A stretch of DNA of 64,000 nt, taken from Henricia sp. BOLD:AAB3569 (taxonomy: Eukaryota > Echinodermata > Asteroidea > Spinulosida > Echinasteridae). Where the stretch lies: the NCBI GenBank assembly GCA_037783545.1, contig JBBELK010000457.1:248001-312000 (forward strand), given 5' to 3'. The translations under genes were made by a program, and so were the position numbers. Shown piece after piece: positions 12,085 to 29,681 of the stretch; the first letter of the stretch is position 1; the number at the start of each line of letters is the position of its first letter. The notes under the pieces are model-generated. The model had not been told where the DNA came from and searched no databases. It saw only the letters and a list, made by a program, of their open reading frames with translations.

Positions 12085-12320
12085 ACGTATTGGTTCTTTT
12101 CCCCGCTTTTTACCTCTGTCCGGGCTCGATTCCTGGACGTGCGTGTGGGTTGGCTTTGCAGTCCCTATACTAGACAGCGTGGGGGTTTTCCTAGGAGATT
12201 TCACCGGGGTTTTTCCTCCCACTTCTAAAACTACATGGACATCGTCACCTCAAGTTAAAGCGAATACCATAGTTGATTTCAAAAAGGTCTTGATTGTCGA
12301 AGTTGCCATAAAATTAACAA
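12085..12320 (+). mobile_element. tRNA-derived SINE
   Basis: It starts with a Pol III B-box-like GGCTCGATTCC, then TTTGCAGTCCCTA, a CCCACTTCTAAAACTACAT stretch, CTCAAGTTAA and an AATTAAC-type tail. Same family as the copies near 13984, 40610, 44323, 51690 and 51880. Confidence 0.7.
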
Positions 12321-13819
12321 ATTAACAATAACACATTTTTGTGACAGTGTTTAAGGTGTAAACAACATAACTGTTAACCCTAATAGCATAAATTTCTTAC
12401 ATATATTATTTAAAAGGGGTTAAGTTTAATTTATATTTAGCTCGTTGACCACGGACACCGAACTAATCTAGTGAACTTTAACCAAACGTATTATCAGCCG
12501 AGATGGGTACCAAATATAGCCTCATGGATGAGTTTGCGTTTTACGTATTTCTGTTTACATTTAGCGATAAACCATCTGTGGGAAGCACGCAATACCAGGG
12601 GAAACAGATAATATATCCTTTTCTTTTGTTTTCATCGCAATATTTTTTTCTGATTACATTGCAAAAACAAAAATAACGACCTTTCAAAAACTACGACGTA
12701 CAGGTATAGGACTGATAATACGCCTCAATCAAGAATAAAACGAACAAAAGATTGTGGTAACTGCGAGCTTTTATGGCGTTTTTTGCTGTTAAAGGCGTGT
12801 GTCCAGATCAATGTTTGACCGCCATTTTTTTCTCATGGATATTGAGATTTTGATATACCATATAACTTTTCATTTGTTTTCTCCTCACTATTCTGAAAGT
12901 TCGTGCTCTCAATCCGTATATTTTCAAGGATATCGTTAAAAAAAACACTGATGTTTTGTAAACTAATTTATCTGGTTCAAAATTGGAGATTGTAAATATC
13001 ATGTTTTCTTCCCATGGATAGTATTTTGGGAGGTTATTTATATGATCGGTAGGTTAGAACGAAATCTGGAAAAATCTGAATATCGGGAAATGTCAACAAA
13101 TCTTACATTGTGTAACAGCTTTCTCACAGACGTGTTGTTAACGATTGTTTGTTCCTGTATAAAGTTTTCAATAACCATTTCTCCGTCACCAATGCCAACC
13201 CATTTAGCTTATATGTACCTTCCCGCGGGACAAGATTTGCCGACAAACACATCCTGCACGTCCCAAGAAGTCACACTAATGTTGTAAAGCGCGAGAGGCT
13301 TAATTCGTCTTCATTCGACAACATAATACAGTAGGATCCCTGGGAAGTGTGAATGCTTCTGAAAGGAGATTTACTGTGCCCTTTTGTCTCGTAATGTTTA
13401 AGTATTATTTAACTCTTGCCATTTAATTTATAATACACAACACAGTCTGTAAGACATGTACATGGTCTCCGATTGTATTTGCTATGTGTTTGTTTTAAAA
13501 CTAAATAACTTATTTTATATCCTTTACATAAAGATTTTACCTTAATACCTGCACTTTAACCTTGCACAGAGATCTGTCCTACCAATTACGTTTTTTAAGC
13601 TGTGATAGGGAATAGCTATGTATGTAATAAAATAAAATCTTGCATTATGTATATTTTTTCTTTCCTTTGAATTCCTGATTTTTAATCATACAATGTTCCT
13701 AATTCTGAATATATATTTACATGTACATATTCAATAAATTGTATAGATTAATTTTTTACATGTACCTATCCTAATGGCGATTTACTCGCTTAACATTAAG
13801 CAGTCTGCTGAAAAGGTCC
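12321..13819. other. No gene seen; holds one family C copy
   Basis: 12795-13065 is a family C repeat. The rest is AT-rich without a supported exon. Confidence 0.4.
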
Positions 13820-14990
13820 ATTGCACAACGCATGGAAACAGTCACCTTCTCAACTCACAAAATATGACGCATTTTACTAAAAGTCACGAGTGAGTAAAGT
13901 TTGTTTTATTGCATCCAATCACATCATTTTGCTGCAAGATAATGAGAATTTCATGGTTTATGTATTGTATGCAAATGATTTTATGTTGTTGTTGTTGTAT
14001 ATTTCATGGCATCTTCGGCAACTAAGGCCCTTTATGCCATCAACTACACGGTTTTAGCTTTAACTATACTATATTATCAACTTGAGATGACGAAGAAGGA
14101 GTTGCAGTTTTAGAAGTGGGAGGAAAACCCCCAGAGAAATGCCCCAGGGGAAAACCCACGCGGTCAAGTAGGGACTGCAAACCCAATCCACATACACGCC
14201 CCGGATTCGAACCCGGATTCGAACCCGCAAATGATTTTAGTAACAGGTCGTTCCCTATAGCACCAAAAGTGCTTACGTTTTTATCTGAGATAGTAACGAT
14301 TACGTAGGTTTCAAGGGTGACTTGCACAATTCGGCATTTTGTTAAAGGTCAGATTCGACGATTTTTTGTGATAAAAAGCGCCTCGAAAATTATTGAAGAT
14401 ATAGACAGATTGTTCAAAAGTGCAACAGAGATTCGCACAAGTATTTCTTCAAAATGTCTTGTTGGCTATAATAGTCCAGCAAAGATACCCATTGGAGATT
14501 CAGCACAAAAATATTTGTCCTCCAAATTCAGAAATGTTCTCACTTTAGTTGGGACTTTCACCTGACAGACAACATTGCCAATCTTTTCCCACGCAAAACT
14601 TGTTAACGTCGTGCGCGGTCATGACATAATCACATTGAATACATTTCTAGTTACATACCAATTAGCCTGTTGTGTGTTTCGCACGAATAGCGTCTGGTGC
14701 ACTGACTTACTTTCTTTTACATGTACGCTTAGTGTTCACTTGACCAGCCTAAATGTGTGTTTCTGTGTGGCGCACGCGGTAGGTGTGAAGTACAGAATAC
14801 CGTGTTCACAGTCGGAGAGAATGGCATCAAGCACCGAGACTGCTAGGTAATAGCGTGCACCATGTAACAAAAACAGCTTAGTATGTGACTTTAGTACAGT
14901 ACCTCCATTTGAATGTGCAATTTTTCAATTGTTACACGCAAACGGCTAATTTCAGTTAACGATGACAAACGAATTACCTTTAAAGATTAT
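13820..14990. repeat. Composite repeat, split by a SINE
   Basis: Outside the SINE at 13984-14226, this stretch matches 20695-21240 in order (AAACAGTCACCTTCTCAACT, TACTAAAAGTCACGAGT, ACTTGCACA). It ends in a family A segment (14690-14930). Confidence 0.75.
13984..14226 (-). mobile_element. tRNA-derived SINE with 13-bp target duplication
   Basis: On the minus strand it has a B-box GGGTTCGAATCC (with a second short copy), GCAGTCCCTACTTGACCG, CCCACTTCTAAAACTGCAA and an (AAC)n tail. GCAAATGATTTTA flanks it at 13971-13983 and 14227-14239. This is the best-preserved copy. Confidence 0.88.
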
Positions 14991-15975
14991 TTTATCCTAC
15001 CGGAGACATGTGACTGCGTAATATGCGTCAGGTACAAAGTCGATAAATTACAGAATCTGGTTGGGTGATTAAAACTATTTTGGAGCCAAAGAATTATTGC
15101 ATAATTTATGGTGAAATATTGATAACGTAAACTTCAAGAAACGTGGCTTAAATTTCGAGTTAAATATTTTTTTTTAGTTCAGCACATTGTTGACGTGTAT
15201 ATTTTCTTATTATTTATTTATTTAATTGATTCTTTGTTTTGCCTCTTTCGAAATATAAACACCAAAATATTATTAATAATCGGCGAAATGATGCCTCATC
15301 ACCTTTGAACATCCCAACAGTTGGTTAAAACCTTAACTAACCCAGGTTGGTTAAATTTTAATACGTGGTTGGTTAAACTGTTTAACCAATCATTGGTTAA
15401 TTTTATTTTAACCAATCTGTTGGTTAATGCTGAGTTGGGCAAATTTTAACCATGCAGTTGGTTATACCCGAATGGTTGGGCATTTTACTGAAATGCTGTT
15501 CACAGTAATTGGGCAATATTTTACCAACAGTTGGTTAATTTATTATGTTAAAAGTTTATAAAAAAGATATTTGGGTATAAAGGACACTAAATAAAGGCAA
15601 ACACCACACGATGGACTTGACAGTTTTACATTTTTTTTATTTTATTTATTTTGTGATATTTGATGTACATGTATGTACTTTAGCAGCAGGTGTAGGCCAA
15701 ATATATACTGGTATTTTCTAAATGAAAGTGTTTGGCTTCCTTCAAACATTTTCATTTTTAAATGTTTCACCATAACACTGTGTTAACAATGAGTTCGAGA
15801 ATGCTTGTGTGACGTTTAGCTCAGCTGCACTATATGAAGTCAGAGAGCGTACTTTTATTTTTGTGGTTTGCACAGCCAAAGAAAGGTTAAATTCAGATTA
15901 GGAAATAACAATTTCCGAGTTGCAATTACAATTAATGGCAAGTTCGTTCTACAGTTTGAGTAAACAAAAAACGAT

Positions 15976-16442
15976 TATACACTTTTAAAATTACTTTTTG
16001 TGTTTTAGTGTACAAATATTTATATGAGATGTTCTGACATGTATTTTGGATAGGTTCTCCTGTGTCCTTTAAATTATGCTTCATGCATGACCGCACATGA
16101 GGCAAATAAGGATCTCAGGTGGAACACGACTTGCGCCAACATCGGAATAGAAAAAAAAAGAGACCACCAAATTAATTATTTTCCGAAGAACCTGTTGCAA
16201 AATCTGGGACGGATGGCAGCTCTGCACTGGTTCAAATCCTTTTCTTTTTCCTAGCCATACTGAATTGGCGCAAGTCGTGTTCCACCAGACACCCTTATCT
16301 CATTTGCGGTCATGCATGAGACATAATTTAATTAAACTGCTACCAAAAGACACAGGAGAACTTATCCAAAATACATGTTGTCAAAACATCTCAAATAAAT
16401 ATTGATACACTAAAACACAACAAGTAATTTTAAAAGTGTATA
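15976..16442. mobile_element. Fold-back element with about 175-bp arms
   Basis: The arms start TATACACTTTTAAAATTACT and end in the complement. They share CACAGGAGAAC/GTTCTCCTGTG, TCATGCATGA and ACTTGCGCCAA. The loop is about 110 bases. Confidence 0.85.
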
Positions 16443-16832
16443 TATTTTTTTACTCAACCTGTAGTTGTGTCGAAAAAGTGGTCAAAATGCAGCTTTGATC
16501 AAAAAGACGTGGTTCACGCCGAAGCCTTGCTTAGCAGTAGCCTATAGTCAGATCAACTGTGATGTGAATGATGAGTGGTTATGGCCTTGGCCTCTGCTGT
16601 CATAGTTGTTGTCGAGTAACAGTTGCTGCCAAGATGCCAAATCCGATCCGATCCGATCAGCCCCTCCTGTGTGGATAAACAAAATGAAACAAGGACTATT
16701 AACATAGTAAGATTCAAAGGCGGTAGGCCTATATGTGACCCATCCATTCATACTACTATTAAACTAATAGCAACTGATAATCTTTCTGATAGATACCGGC
16801 GCATTACAAATATTCATTATTATTATTAATAA

Positions 16833-17125
16833 TGCACCTATCACTGCCCCCATCCCTCCCCCGCGCTACTCCACCCTGCGATGCCCCACCCCTTAGGTGG
16901 GGATTTGGTCCGACGATTTCCGTGCCCCTGCAGGGTGGGACTTAAACGCATGGAAATCAAATTTTAAGCTCACAGGGAGCAAAACGTGCATCTTTTGGCC
17001 CTTGGGTGGGGAGTTTGTAACCCCAATTTTGCCCCCCGGGTGGAGAATTTGTCATTCGAAAAGTGATAATCCCTACCTCTTACTCTTAGGTGGGGCAGCC
17101 CGCGCCCGGCGGGAGTGGTGGGAAA
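16833..17125. mobile_element. Family B MITE, 3' end decayed
   Basis: It begins TGCACCTATCA after TAA, then has C-rich sequence, GTGGGGATTTGGTC, TTTGTCATTCGAAAAGTGAT and AGGTGGGGCAGCC. Same family as 40789-41191 and 47245-47463. Confidence 0.7.
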
Positions 17126-17862
17126 AGGTTACACGTATACAGGCCGTGCGTAGCGAGTATGGTGTACTGTACATGTGATGTAGTTTGTGGCCCGCACTCG
17201 CTGCACACGGCGCGCTGCATGCAACGTGAAAGTAACGTTATACTCGTGACAACCCGCGCGTACGGGTAAAAAATAATACTTTGAAATCGGCTTAAATCTT
17301 CGAGAAAGGTTTCCAAAACCGACCGCTAGCAACCACTAAAATGTCCCCCCACCATTCACCGATCGGACCAGACAATTAACGAGGCAAAACTTACCTTAAA
17401 TTAGTTGTTTCGGCTCGGAAACACCACTACATTTTGCAAATTTGCCGTCAACACATGAACCATGACACGAGTCCTGTATACGTTTGTGTAGTAGTTTTAC
17501 ACGTACAAGGCACACACACACACACACACGAAACGAACGCACGTGGGCATTTTGTCACTCTTGCCTTTCTGCAGACAATCGAGTCGCTAACCAATGGTAG
17601 CTTTCACTGGACACCACGTGACATGGTTGGGCGAATTTTTTAACCAACTTTCGCTTTGCGGGGGGTGTAAATTATAACCATAGTTGGTTAAAATACAGCC
17701 CTCTGATCTTATATTTTACACAACCCGCTGTTTACCCAACCAAAAAGCATAATATTTCTTAACCAACCCCTGGTTAAAGAAAAATTTACCCAACTCGGAG
17801 AATTTAACCAACATTGGGAGATTTTTAACCAACTGATTTTTAACCAGCGTTCTGAGAGTGTA

Positions 17863-18911
17863 TAGGGATCGGGAACCAATCTAACTGCCTGGGAAGCAAA
17901 ATGTGCACAGTGAATGGGCGGAGCTTACTGGATCAGTGTATTACAATCCTATATAAGTTTGTCGTGGCATTATTAACGTGTCGATTTTTATCGTGTGACC
18001 CCCGACCGTAGATTTACTCTATTCACGCGTTAGAACCAGCGGCGTAGCTACTATACGGGGCGGGGGCCCTGTCGCGCCACCCACTGGAAATGTGGCAAAC
18101 GGAGAAAATTGTTGTGCTACGGTTTTCCCCCAAAAAGTTTCATTTTCTATTTGGTATTGTATTTAATTTGTTTGTAATTCTGTAATTGATTTTGTCGAAA
18201 ATATGTAAATTGGTGTTTCTCTGTTAGAAAGTTCGATGATGTGATTGTAATATACTTGTACACTGAGTGAATTAACCACCAGACTACTAGCATATAGGGC
18301 GTTTCCAAGGGTTGCAAGCTGGTCCACAGTAACCGGCGCGAAAGTCTGTGCGGTACCATGGAATACCTCGAACATTACTATATGCATTTTTTAAGCTGGA
18401 CCTGAAATGAACATTTAAAACATGTTGTCATCGTACATTTTTGTCAAAATAACGAAATAGAACGTGTTTCTGGACTTGAAAAGGTGAAGACTCGAACGTT
18501 TCAAAACTGCAATGATGCATTCAGAAAGTACAGAAACGATTTTGGGCGTTTATATTTGTGCTCAGTGTAGTATAGTGCTTGAGTCAATTGTACGCGAGCG
18601 CCATATAGCGCGGTGGCATTTATGTAAATATATGGCGTTACTCCAGGACTTCTCCAAAAATATCACACAAATGGTATATCCTACGTCAGTCCTACCCCAC
18701 GCCCACCGGTGTACTCCCTCTTCGACGTACTCATATACGCCTAACCACTTCCAGGTAATGAATGATTGGGAGTAGCCCTCAAGGCGCAGCTGAGGGAGAT
18801 AGTACCATTCATTTAACATGAAGGGACCATTAGATTACAGCATTTCACCATCGGTGCAGTGTTCTATTGGTTTTGCCTCAAATAATCGTTAGGCAGCTGT
18901 GCTACTCCATT
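17863..18911. other. No gene seen
   Basis: 17862-17886 is an end fragment of the Mutator-like MITE (GGGATCGGGAACCAATCTA). Beyond that no exon or repeat is supported. Confidence 0.4.
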
Positions 18912-19262
18912 GGACACATTGGTGCGAACGTAACGGTTTGTCGGACACATTGGTGCGGACATAACGGTTTTTCGGACACATTGGTGCGGACATAACGGAT
19001 TTTCGGACACATTGCTGCGGACATAACGGATTTTCGGACACATTGGTGCGGACATAATGGTTTTTCGGACACATTGGTGCGGACATAACGGATTTTCGGA
19101 CACATTGGTGGGGACATAACGGATTTTCGGACACATTGCTGCGGACATAACGGATTTTCGGACACATTGGTGCGGACATAATGGTTTTTCGGACACATTG
19201 GTGCGGACATAATGGTTTTTCGGACACATTGGTGCGGACATAACGGTTTTTCGGATACTATG
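18912..19262. repeat. Minisatellite, 31-bp unit, about 11 copies
   Basis: Unit around GGACACATTGGTGCGGACAT plus AACGGATTTTC; period 31, with single-base variants (ACGG/ATGG, GGTG/GCTG). Partial units continue to about 19325. Because 31 is not a multiple of 3, the minus strand is open in all three frames. Confidence 0.95.
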
Positions 19263-19366
19263 GTGCGGACATAACGGTGCGCAAACATGCGCGGACATAA
19301 TGGTGAAAACGGACATAATGGGCCTGAACAGACGTCCGCGATTGTCAGTGAGTTCACACCGTGCTG

Positions 19367-19860
19367 TGTGTGTGTGCACTCAAGCTATTTGCCGTGTACT
19401 GTGCGCGGGGCAAATTTCTACACTCCACGGTAGCCTGCCGTAGCACGCGCTCGCTCCTGTTCTCCGGACTCTCGAAACAAACAATTATGTTCGAATTTTC
19501 ACACTTATGTTTAACTTTGTTTCATACCTGTATAAATAGTCTCTCTTTTGTGAACTACTTAATAATATTGGGGGGAAATCAGAGTTGAATTTGGTGCAGT
19601 TCTGCAGTTACAAACTTTTATACGGCTGGAAATACAACTAACTCACAAGACCACGTGACTTTTCGGAACCAGAATTTGGTTCCGAAAAGTCACGTGACCT
19701 TGGATTTTTCAAAAGTGCTCAAAAACGGCTAAATTTGACGGCGTCTTTTCAGGATATATCTAATTTACTCTCGAATGCGCTTCAGAATAATGTATGGGTC
19801 TATTTCAAGCCCAAAATAGCCCAACAAAGAAGGTGTGTTCCCGGAACCTGTAACACGGAC
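19367..19860 (+). repeat. Family K repeat, longest copy
   Basis: Matches 38715-38990 (GTGTGCACTCA, CTACACTCCACGGTAGCC, ACCTGTATAAA, TTGGGGGGAAATCAGAGTTG) and 3245-3860 at its right part. Confidence 0.75.
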
Positions 19861-20690
19861 TGCAGGTCACGATTCTGAAACCCACAAGAGCAGTGTCGTC
19901 AGCATACCTATGATGTCATAATATGGAGACTGGGTCGTGACCGTACGCACCCCTGAGGAGCTCCAGTGTATGTGTAAAGATCGGGGAAATTTAGTTTGAC
20001 ACATTGTTTTGACACATTGCCTCCTATTCCTAGCCACTACTGTGAATTTTACAATAAATAGCTGGCAACTCAGCTGCCAAATTACTGTAAAATTTAAAAT
20101 ATTTGTTTACAGTGTACGAAACAGCATTATGGAATGGGAAAAAAGGTTAGATTTGGGAAATGTTCTGCAGCACACTGCATGCATATGACACTAAAGCTTA
20201 TCACGGGTAATTTGTTAGCCAAAGAAAATGATAGTATGGGGTGCCGAAGTGTGACATGTGTTGCCATGGTAATTAGCTCCAAACATCATGCATATGACTG
20301 CCAGATAAAACACAATTGCAAAAGCACATAGAAATGGTTCAGTGATTTTTTAGTGTAGAGCCATTACCTAGGCAACTAACAATAGGGTGACGTATTTACT
20401 TCGGTTGTATATAACTATAGTGAACATCTATTGCCAAAAAGGCATAGGTTGACAACTATGGCAAGTCTCCGTGCCCCCAATATGTGTAAATATCCACAAG
20501 ATATCCTAAAAAGGAAATAAATCCCAAAACATATTCTGCTTGTCCACAAAACTTTACTGTTGTTTTGCCTAAAAACTGGCAGACTTGTGTCAGTTGGCTA
20601 GATACAGTAACACACTTTAAAGTGCAAGCACTAAACGACAGTTCTTTTTGCGTAAGTTTTGTAAAAGAAATTCGGCTAAAAAGTCTCCCA
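19861..20690. other. No gene seen
   Basis: No supported exon or named repeat. Confidence 0.4.
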
Positions 20691-20694
20691 GCAC

Positions 20695-21240
20695 TGCGCA
20701 GGGAAACAGTCACCTTCTCAACTTACAAAATATGACGCATTTACTAAAAGTCACGAGTACATTTTATTGCATACATACTAAAAGTCACGAGTGAGTAATT
20801 TTTTGTATTGCATCCAATCACATGATTTCAGTAACAGGTTCCTCCGTAGCACCAAAAGGTACTTACCTTATTATCTGAGATAACAACGATTAAGTAGGTT
20901 TCAATGGTGACTTGCACAGTTTTGCATTTTGTTAAAGGCCAGATTGGGCAATTTGGGGGACAAAATGATCCCAAAATGATCCTTCCACATGCCCACTTAG
21001 TATCCACTTGACCAGACTAAGTTTTTGTTGCTATGTGGTGCACATGGCAGGTGTGAAGTGCAGAATCAATACCATGTTCATCATAGCAGATAATGGCATA
21101 AAGTAACCAGATTGTTGGGCAATGGCATGCACCACGTAGCAACAATGGTGTAATATGTGACTTTTTAAACTGCACCTTAATTTGAAAGTGAAGAATTCGG
21201 TGCGTCAGCCATAATGCAAATATTTCACGCAAAATACTAA
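20695..21240. repeat. Composite repeat, uninterrupted copy
   Basis: The uninterrupted paralogue of 13820-14990, ending in a family A segment (20990-21215) with inverted GTTGCTATGTGGTGCACAT and ATGCACCACGTAGCAAC ends. Confidence 0.7.
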
Positions 21241-21614
21241 TTTCAGTGAACGATGACCATATTGCATATTTAAGGTACAACATTTAGAAAATAATGTAGT
21301 TTTACAGAATTCGTTATCCTACCGGAGACATGTGACCGCGTAATATGGGCGTCAGGTACAAAGTCGACCAATTTGATCAGAGGTCCCTACTAATAAAAAC
21401 TCCTGGCCTCTGATTTTTCACGCACTCTTGAAGCTGTCGCGCTAACAGTAAGTACGCTCTTTGTTGCGAGATTGAAACATACACGTAGTGAATATTTCAT
21501 TCTAAAGCCAAATATTTATTGTATAAATAGTAAATACTACAGTGAAATATTGACAACAAACGTCTTGAATATTTTCTTAAATTGTGAGATTTAAGATTTT
21601 TTGAGTTAAGCACA

Positions 21615-21715
21615 ATGGTTCACAAATACAAGGTGTCTCTAAAATGTCCATATCAAACCTGGTAACCTCAGAACAGATGTTAAGGTTGCCATGTTTAACG
21701 TGGACTTTTTTTGGA
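21615..21715 (+). repeat. Mariner-end-like repeat, intact form
   Basis: Reads ACAAGGTGTCTCTAAAATGT, then AACCTGGTAACCTCAGAACA and GTTGCCATGTTTAACGTGG. The same text at 22800-23320 is split by a fold-back insert. Confidence 0.55.
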
Positions 21716-21775
21716 GGGGTTGGGGAAGGGGGTTGGGGGGATGGTATGGGGGGGGGGGTTATGGGGGCGGGTTGG

Positions 21776-21838
21776 CGACACCTAAGACCTCTGACACACA
21801 GGGCAGATGCTCTACCAGCTGAGCTATGAGGCACAGTG
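21776..21838 (-). repeat. tRNA-like sequence
   Basis: On the minus strand GTGCCTCATAGCTCAGCTGG, then TAGAGCATCTGCCC, a GTCAGAGGTC variable part and a damaged T arm. Same family as 63440-63511; too decayed for a functional tRNA. Confidence 0.45.
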
Positions 21839-21902
21839 GTATACTCCCTCAGGTTTTCCCTAGGAACCCATTGTTTCTCTTCATGCTGCGTCGATGCACA
21901 AC

Positions 21903-22040
21903 TATATAGGCAAAGGAACGAACGCAATGTGTTTCATTGAAATGAATTGACAACCAAACATGGGATGCTGATCTGCTAAAATTTTAAAATTATTGCTTGG
22001 CGATGTTTCCTCATTCTGCAGCAGTTCCCAATCCAACAAG
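21903..22040 (+). promoter_or_regulatory. 5' region of the cathepsin gene: TATA-like box and candidate leader acceptor
   Basis: A TATATAG sequence lies at 21903-21909, about 135 bases before the start codon. A pyrimidine-rich stretch ending in CTGCAG at 22016-22021 looks like a splice acceptor 19 bases before the ATG. The leader may therefore be one short exon driven from the TATA-like box, or be spliced from an upstream non-coding exon. The sequence alone does not decide between them. Confidence 0.35.
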
Positions 22041-27352
<5,312 letters not shown>

Positions 27353-27865
27353 AGGAGTGGCACCCTCCACCAAAAATATTCTGCCAATTTTAAAATTATA
27401 ACTATCAAGGAAATTTGTTATTGGTCCTATATATTTAAAAATCTTTTACAAGATCAGTATTATTTTGAAAACGCAAGAAGAAAAAACATCATAAACATAA
27501 GCCCGTTTGCTGCCGAAAAGGAGTGATTTTTATAAATAGTTCAAAGCGTAGATGGTCAAATATTTTTTTACCAAGGCTGTAGCATTTCAGGGCAACATTG
27601 TGTCTGCATCAACAACTAGTTTATAATCAATGGATTGTTTTTTAAACATTATTTTTAACCAAGAGATTTTTTTAAAACTATTTGTTTCATGCATTAGTTT
27701 TAGAATATACCTAAAAACGCCATTGTTACTTGTAAAATTAAAAATAATTATTTTACCCGAACTGGACACAGGCTGAATGGCTGTTTTCGTCTCCAATCCG
27801 TTTGTGTCTCTTTGCGAATCGAAATTGTAGCGTTTCATACTTAAATTCTTGTAAGTTGCTATTGC
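27353..27865. other. 3' flank of the cathepsin gene
   Basis: No AATAAA lies close to the stop. The first clear one on the + strand is at 28108-28113, beyond a palindromic MITE, so the 3' UTR may contain that element. A nearer variant signal may be used instead. Confidence 0.35.
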
Positions 27866-28052
27866 CGTAGTACGAAGGCCCAATCGTGCCAACAAAATAT
27901 ATATTTGTATCCAAAAATAATTCGTTGCAACGAATTATTATTTTGTTACAACGAAATAATAATTCGTTGCAACGAAATAATAATTCGTTATAACGAAATA
28001 TTTTTGGATACAAATATATATTTTGTTGGCACGATTGGGCCTTCGTACTACG
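27866..28052. mobile_element. Palindromic MITE, 187 bp
   Basis: About 60-base arms that are perfect reverse complements (outer CGTAGTACGAAGGCCCAATC). The centre repeats AATAATTCGTTGCAACGAA in both orientations. Confidence 0.9.
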
Positions 28053-28699
28053 TGGTTTTTTATTGCAGTATTATCACTATTTCAAAGATGTTCACATACA
28101 AAATCCAAATAAATAGACAAAGCTATTTGCCAGAATATAAAGGCATTTGTGAATTTATTATTCAATTTTTCTTCCCAGATTAATTTTCTTCCTGCAATTT
28201 GTGTAAATATGCTTAAAATGTGCAATCAAAAGAACACAAATCTCAAAATATTCTACATTTGTTTACAAAACGTTATTGTTGTTTTGGATACAAACTGCAT
28301 ACATGTGTTAGTTGGCTATACAAAGAAACACACTTTAAGGAGAAGGTATTAGGAAATAGGAAATATACCAAGCAGCATATAATAATTTTTAAGAAGCCTA
28401 AAAAGTTAATTCGGGTCTGTTTTGCCCTTACCCTAAAACAAAATTCCACCATTTGTGTTTGAAAAAAAATCAATCTGAGAGTGGGAATTTTGAGCACACA
28501 GAAGCTTTATGCAGTCATGCATAATGACGCTTTTATGTGAAAATTATACAAATAAGATTCTCATATTTTGATCAAACTGAAAGTATGTATTTATTTAAAT
28601 TGTTGCTCGGTACAGTTCTTTTTTTTACGTATCCTTCTGTAACAACAATACTGATGAAGGTGTTCCCCATGGAAGTTTGTACAAATTTTATTCTAGTAT

Positions 28700-29075
28700 T
28701 TCCCTTAAAGGAGTGTGACCAGATCACTTTTTTTTACCCATAACTCCCCGGGACTTACCTTATGGGTCATGAGATTTTTATATCATAACATCCGTTATAT
28801 TTTTCTGATTACGAAACTGAAACTCCCGCGCTTCTAGGCCGCATATTTCCGAGGATATCGTCGAAAATCCACCGATTATTTGTAAACTAATTTTCCAGTA
28901 TCAACGTTTATCCGCTGGAAGCCGACTCGATAGTTTTGTTAAATTTTTTACTGGAAATTGCGAATGTTTTCGGGTTTTTGGGACATGGGAGGTGTGTATG
29001 GGAGTTACTTGATAATATTGGTAAGTTACATCGAAAACTATTTTCCAGAAACTCTGGTCACGCTCCTTTAAGAGT
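28700..29075 (+). repeat. Family C repeat
   Basis: A diverged copy in the spacer between the two convergent genes. Confidence 0.6.
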
Positions 29076-29134
29076 CTTTTTGCGATATTAAATATGCTTA
29101 AAGACTTTCTGCATGGCGGCCATCTTAAGGCTCG

Positions 29135-29510
29135 TCTACACTGGCAAACACTCGCAAACCTTTTGTTTGAAAACATTACCAAACATATATATTTGCTGAT
29201 GTTTTTTCTGTGTGCCATCATTCGCAAACAGAAGCAAACTTCTTGATTGGTCATGTGATCACGATTGGCTGGTTCTAATCACATGACCTGAAACTGGTTC
29301 CTGATTGGTTCAGACATACAACATGAGCAAACAGATGTTTGCCAATAGCTGCACGTCCAACCAAACACCGGCAAACACGGTTTGATGAAGTTTGCTGTTG
29401 TTAGCTAATGTGTTATGGGCTGTCGATGTTCACACCTGCAAACGTTTCGGAAAAACATGACCAAACTTGAAGTTTGGTCATGTTTTATGTGAAATGTTGC
29501 CAGTGTAGTT
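29135..29510. mobile_element. MITE with CTACACTGGCAA ends
   Basis: Starts GTCTACACTGGC and ends GCCAGTGTAG. The interior is rich in GCAAAC and TTTGC words. It lies 170 bases past the exchanger stop codon, within its probable 3' UTR. Confidence 0.7.
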
Positions 29511-29681
29511 GTCATTGTTCATCATGAATGAGGAGCTTTGTGGATCTACTGCCATATCATTTAAATATGAAAACCTGCCCCCTGACATGGCCGCCGGTGC
29601 AAAGGGTCTAATTGCGGAATACATGTGCATTATGTCTACATAAAGAAGACGAAATGTAAAGGCTATATTTAGGCCTCCGTT

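Larger units (their letters stand above)
15316..17862. repeat. Region bounded by inverted arrays of TTGGTTAA
   Basis: About 15316-15545 has many TTGGTTAA words and about 17640-17862 their complement TTAACCAA. They look like the two arms of one large element or of a MITE that later received insertions. The interior holds a fold-back element (15976-16442), a family B MITE (16833-17125) and a CA repeat (17511-17530). No transposase frame is seen. Confidence 0.6.

Noticed and set aside
18864-19379. Long minus-strand ORFs of 112-171 residues
   Set aside because: They are translations of the 31-bp minisatellite in three frames, not evidence of a gene on their own.
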